From Bifidobacterium miconis (GTDB lineage Bacteria > Actinomycetota > Actinomycetes > Actinomycetales > Bifidobacteriaceae): a DNA stretch of 32,841 nt. A model generated the notes under the pieces. That model was not told the origin of the DNA. It ran no database searches and worked only from the letters and a program-made list of their open reading frames with translations. Location of the stretch: NCBI RefSeq assembly GCF_019331735.1, contig NZ_JAHBBH010000029.1:1-32841 (forward strand), read 5' to 3'. Below, one piece after another: positions 29,983-32,841 of this stretch. The position numbers and the translations under genes were made by a program. The stretch's first letter is position 1. Each line of letters begins with the position of its first letter.

Positions 29983-32505
29983 CTACCTCAGGTATCGGCC
30001 GGTGACGCTGTCGGCGCACCGGGCGATCGCCGACGGGGTGCCGACGGCGACCACGCGTCCGCCGGCCTCGCCGCCGCCCGGCCCCATGTCGATGATCCAG
30101 TCGGCATTGGCGATCATGTCGAGATCGTGTTCGATCACCACCACGGTGGCGCCGGCGGCGACCAACCGATCGAAGACGCCGAGCAGCACGCGCACGTCCA
30201 GCGGGTGCAGGCCGATGGTCGGCTCGTCGAACACGAACACGGCGTCCGACTGGGCCTTGCCCATGTCGCCGGCAAGCTTGAGGCGCTGCGCCTCGCCGCC
30301 GGACAGGGCCGGCGTGGGCTCGCCCAGCGTAAGATATCCGAGCCCCAGATCGTGAAGGGTGGCAAGCCCGGCATGGACCTTGCGCAGGTCCTTGGTCGCC
30401 TCGAGCGCCTCGTCCACGCTCATCGCCATGAGCTGCGGCAGCGAAAACTCCCGCCCGTCCTTGCCGCGGCGGCGGATGCGGTCGGCCTTCGGCGAGTAGC
30501 GGGATCCGCGGCAGTCCGGGCATTCGATGTCGACGTCCGGCAGGAACTGCACGTCGAGCGAGATCGATCCGGTGCCGTCGCAGGTCAGGCAGCGCAGGCT
30601 GCCCGTATTGTAGGAAAAGTCGCCGGCCTTGCACCCGGCCTGCTTGGCCTCGTCGCAACGGGCGAACGCGCGGCGCAGCTCGTCGTGGATGCCGGCGTAG
30701 GTGGCGACGGTGGAGCGCACGTTCGCGCCGATCGGCGTCGCGTCGATGAGGTTCGCCCGGCTGATGCTGTCCGCCTCCAGCGCATGCACGTGCGCGGGCG
30801 GAACCTCTCCGGCCGCCCGGGCTTTCAGCGCGGGAATCAGCGTTTCCAGTACGAGCGTGGTCTTGCCGGAGCCGGACACTCCGGTCACCGCCACGAGCCG
30901 TCCGCGCGGAATATCCACGGCAAGCGGTCCGACCGTGTGCAGGCGTCCGGTTTCCAAGTGGATGCGGCCAAGGTCGAACATATGCGGTTCGTCCACGGTC
31001 GGGCGCACCCGCTGCGGCCGTTCTGCGGCGAGGAACGGCGCGATGCGGCTGCCGGGCGTCGCCTCGACGTCGCCGACCGTGCCCTGCGCGATCACATGGC
31101 CTCCGTCGGCGCCCGCCACCGGGCCCATTTCGATGAGATGATCCGCCACCTTGAGCACGCGCACGTCATGGTCGACCACCACGACCGAATTGCCGTCGGC
31201 CGTCAGATCACGCATGACGCCGAGCAGGCCGTCCACGTTCGAGGGGTGCAGGCCGATGGACGGCTCGTCGAGCACGTACAGCACGCCCGTGGTGCGGTTG
31301 CGCACGGCTCGGGCGAGCTGCACGCGCTGGCGTTCGCCGGTGGACAGCGTGGCGCCGGCGCGGTCCAGCGACAGGTAGCCAAGTCCCAGTTCCAGCAGTC
31401 GTTTTGCCGTGTCGAGGAACGATTCGCCGATGTTCGCGGCCATTTGCCGCATGTCGGTCGGCAGCGTGTCCGGCACGCCGCGCACCCACGACACGGCCTC
31501 GTCCAGGGTCATGGCGGTCGCCTGCGCGAGATTGATGCCACGCACCTGCGGGGCCCTGGCACGGGAGCTCAGACGCGTGCCGCCGCAGTCCCTGCACGGC
31601 GTTTCCTTGAGGAACCGGGCCACGCGTTTGAGGCCTTTCTCGTCCTTGGCCTTGGCGAGCGCGTTTTCGACCGTGTACACGGCGTTGTAGTAGGTGAAGT
31701 CAAGCTCGGCGAAGTCGTCGCCCTTTTTCGGCCGGTACAGGATGTGCTTTTTGACGGCTGGCCCGTTGAACACGATGTCGCGCTCTTCGGGGGTGAGTTC
31801 GCAGAACGGCACGTTGGTGCGCACGCCCATCGCGCCGCACACCTGCTTCATGAGGTCCCACATGAGCGATCCCCACGGCAATACGGCCCCGTCATCGATG
31901 GACTTGCTCTCGTCCGGCACGAGCGCGGTACGGTTCACCTCGCGCACGATGCCAGTGCCCGAACAGGTCGGGCAGGCGCCGCCGGAGTTGAACGCGAGGT
32001 CTTCGGCTCCGGGCGCGCGGAATTGTTCGCCGCAGGAGGCGCAGCGGATCGGCAGGTCGGCGGCGACGTTGATCGTCGGCGCGTTGCGTGCGCCGCAGTG
32101 CAGGCACACGTGCGCGGCGCAGCGGGAGAACAGGAGTCTCAGGCTGTTGAGCAGTTCGCTCATCGTGCCGAACGTGGAGCGGATGCCGGGCACGCCGGGT
32201 CTCTGGTGCAGGGCGAGCGCCGCCGGAACGTACCGGACGTCGTCGACCTGCGCGCGGCCGGCCTGCGTAAGCCGACGGCGCGTATACGTGGACAGGGCCT
32301 CAAGATATCGCCGCGACCCTTCCGCGTACAGCACGCCCAACGCGAGCGAGCTTTTGCCCGAACCGGACACGCCGGCGATGCCAACCATCTCCCCCAATGG
32401 CACGTCCACGTCGATGTTCTTCAGATTGTGCACGCGCGCGCCGCGTACTTCGATCGCCTGCGGCCTGTCGCCGCCGTTCCCCGTCCGTTCGTTCATGCCC
32501 ACCAT
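29983..32505 (-). CDS. UvrA-like ABC ATPase (short, UvrA2/DrrC type)
   Basis: Two-module ABC ATPase of about 840 residues related to excinuclease subunit A. Walker A motifs GVSGSGKSS (45-53) and a second GVSGSGKTT are present, with signatures LSTGERQRVQLARAV and LSGGEAQRLKLAGDM and Walker B VLYVLDEPSIGLHP and VFVFDEPTIGLHPLD. Zinc-finger CxxC pairs occur at CLHC/CASC, CPTC, CRDC, CLTC and CPDC. The length is about 100 residues below true UvrA, consistent with the class II paralogues that lack the UvrB-binding region and are linked to drug tolerance rather than repair. ATG 32505 or ATG 32496 may be the start; neither has a good SD. It is monocistronic. Confidence 0.88.
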   Translation of the reverse strand: MVGMNERTGNGGDRPQAIEVRGARVHNLKNIDVDVPLGEMVGIAGVSGSGKSSLALGVLYAEGSRRYLEALSTYTRRRLTQAGRAQVDDVRYVPAALALHQRPGVPGIRSTFGTMSELLNSLRLLFSRCAAHVCLHCGARNAPTINVAADLPIRCASCGEQFRAPGAEDLAFNSGGACPTCSGTGIVREVNRTALVPDESKSIDDGAVLPWGSLMWDLMKQVCGAMGVRTNVPFCELTPEERDIVFNGPAVKKHILYRPKKGDDFAELDFTYYNAVYTVENALAKAKDEKGLKRVARFLKETPCRDCGGTRLSSRARAPQVRGINLAQATAMTLDEAVSWVRGVPDTLPTDMRQMAANIGESFLDTAKRLLELGLGYLSLDRAGATLSTGERQRVQLARAVRNRTTGVLYVLDEPSIGLHPSNVDGLLGVMRDLTADGNSVVVVDHDVRVLKVADHLIEMGPVAGADGGHVIAQGTVGDVEATPGSRIAPFLAAERPQRVRPTVDEPHMFDLGRIHLETGRLHTVGPLAVDIPRGRLVAVTGVSGSGKTTLVLETLIPALKARAAGEVPPAHVHALEADSISRANLIDATPIGANVRSTVATYAGIHDELRRAFARCDEAKQAGCKAGDFSYNTGSLRCLTCDGTGSISLDVQFLPDVDIECPDCRGSRYSPKADRIRRRGKDGREFSLPQLMAMSVDEALEATKDLRKVHAGLATLHDLGLGYLTLGEPTPALSGGEAQRLKLAGDMGKAQSDAVFVFDEPTIGLHPLDVRVLLGVFDRLVAAGATVVVIEHDLDMIANADWIIDMGPGGGEAGGRVVAVGTPSAIARCADSVTGRYLR

Positions 32506-32716
32506 TCTAGGAGCGCACGTTTTCGCAATCCGCGCGCTCTCCTCCTCTCTGCCTCGCCCCCATCCTGTCCCTCTGTCTCACCCCTCTGTCCCGCCCCACA
32601 CCGCATCGCACGCCCCAATCCGCGACGCGGAGCGTGACACGGAGCGCGGCGCCCAACACCCAAGCACATAACAACGTTGAAAAAATCAGCCTTCTCGCAA
32701 CCACCCGATAATCGGC
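32506..32716. other. Intergenic region upstream of the uvrA-like gene
   Basis: About 210 bases with no supported gene. It starts pyrimidine-rich (repeated CCTC/CTGTCC) and becomes AT-richer near 32665-32690. The uvrA-like promoter should lie here but no convincing -10/-35 pair was seen. Confidence 0.5.
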
Positions 32717-32841
32717 GGGACTGTCTCGGAATGTGTGTAACTGGCTTTGATCGCCGGTCGTGAGGCCGGCGGGAAAGGGGCCTGTGATGAGCATGCCGAC
32801 TGAGACAATGGAAACCATGACAGCGAAGACTGCCGCCGGCA
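32717..32841 (+). mobile_element. Probable left end of an IS256-family insertion sequence (cut by window edge)
   Basis: The stretch GGGACTGTCTCGG followed by AATGTGTGTAACTGGC (from 32717) resembles the terminal inverted repeats of IS256-family elements, which characteristically contain a GTGTGTAA core near the tip. An ORF with an SD begins 70 bases inside, as a transposase gene would. The other end and the target duplication lie outside the window. Confidence 0.45.
32787..32841 (+). CDS. Start of an ORF at the right edge, possibly transposase (partial)
   Basis: The ATG at 32787 has AAAGGGG 6 bases upstream and the frame stays open to the edge, giving MSMPTETMETMTAKTAAG. Later in-frame ATGs (for example 32817) could be the true start. 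If the inverted-repeat call at 32717 is right, this is an IS256-family transposase; 18 residues are too few to tell. Confidence 0.4.
   Translation, partial: MSMPTETMETMTAKTAAG

Noticed and set aside
29929..32637. A 902-residue plus-strand open frame opposite the uvrA-like gene
   Set aside because: The minus-strand frame has all UvrA motifs; the plus-strand one is an Arg/Ala/His-rich shadow.

Overview
This window is GC-rich DNA whose gene content fits a Bifidobacterium or close relative. It has lipoprotein-dependent sugar ABC importers, each with its own LacI-type repressor, cytoplasmic glycosidases with no signal peptide, a gluABCD-type amino-acid importer, and strong hairpins with little or no U-tract used as terminators. 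The genus is inferred from gene style, not from a marker gene, and I cannot name a species.

Region A (1-17100) looks like a pectin / hexuronate utilisation island. From the left edge it holds an LplB-type permease (cut by the edge), a divergent LacI repressor (LacI-1), a LipO/AlgQ-type solute-binding lipoprotein, an ABC exporter, a GH43-like glycosidase, tagaturonate reductase (uxaB), altronate dehydratase (uxaA), uronate isomerase (uxaC), a second LacI (LacI-2), a GH43 enzyme and a GH28 polygalacturonase-type enzyme. Together uxaC, uxaB and uxaA convert D-galacturonate to tagaturonate, altronate and 2-keto-3-deoxygluconate. GH28 and GH43 would supply the monomers from imported oligosaccharides. 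KDG kinase, KDPG aldolase and the importer ATPase are not in the window.

Region B (16047-21970) is a second module: a LacI paralogue (LacI-3), a second solute-binding lipoprotein, both permeases (LplB/LplC type), and a wrecked GH115 alpha-glucuronidase gene kept as three fragments in three reading frames. The lipoprotein, LplB and LacI of region B are paralogues of those at the left edge, so the importer module seems to have been duplicated and specialised.

Region C (22038-28341) is more general: a gluABCD-like amino-acid ABC importer on the minus strand (with a leaderless promoter and an unusual 155-residue tail on one permease), a YbaK-type aminoacyl-tRNA deacylase, a MATE efflux pump and a solitary HicB-type protein. 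Region D (28516-32841) has a 468-residue protein that I cannot assign, divergent from hicB; a short UvrA-like ABC ATPase; and, at the right edge, what looks like the left end of an IS256-family element.

The promoters of region A carry three families of short repeated sites. TRTAWCGTTANA-like sites lie at 496, 5675, 6853 and 13191. GCAAACNNYGGCAAC lies upstream of uxaB, uxaC and GH28. GGTATAMCGGT-like sites lie upstream of the lipoprotein gene and in the GH43/uxaB divergent promoter. These ties suggest that the scattered transcription units form one regulon. No tRNA, rRNA or CRISPR array was seen.
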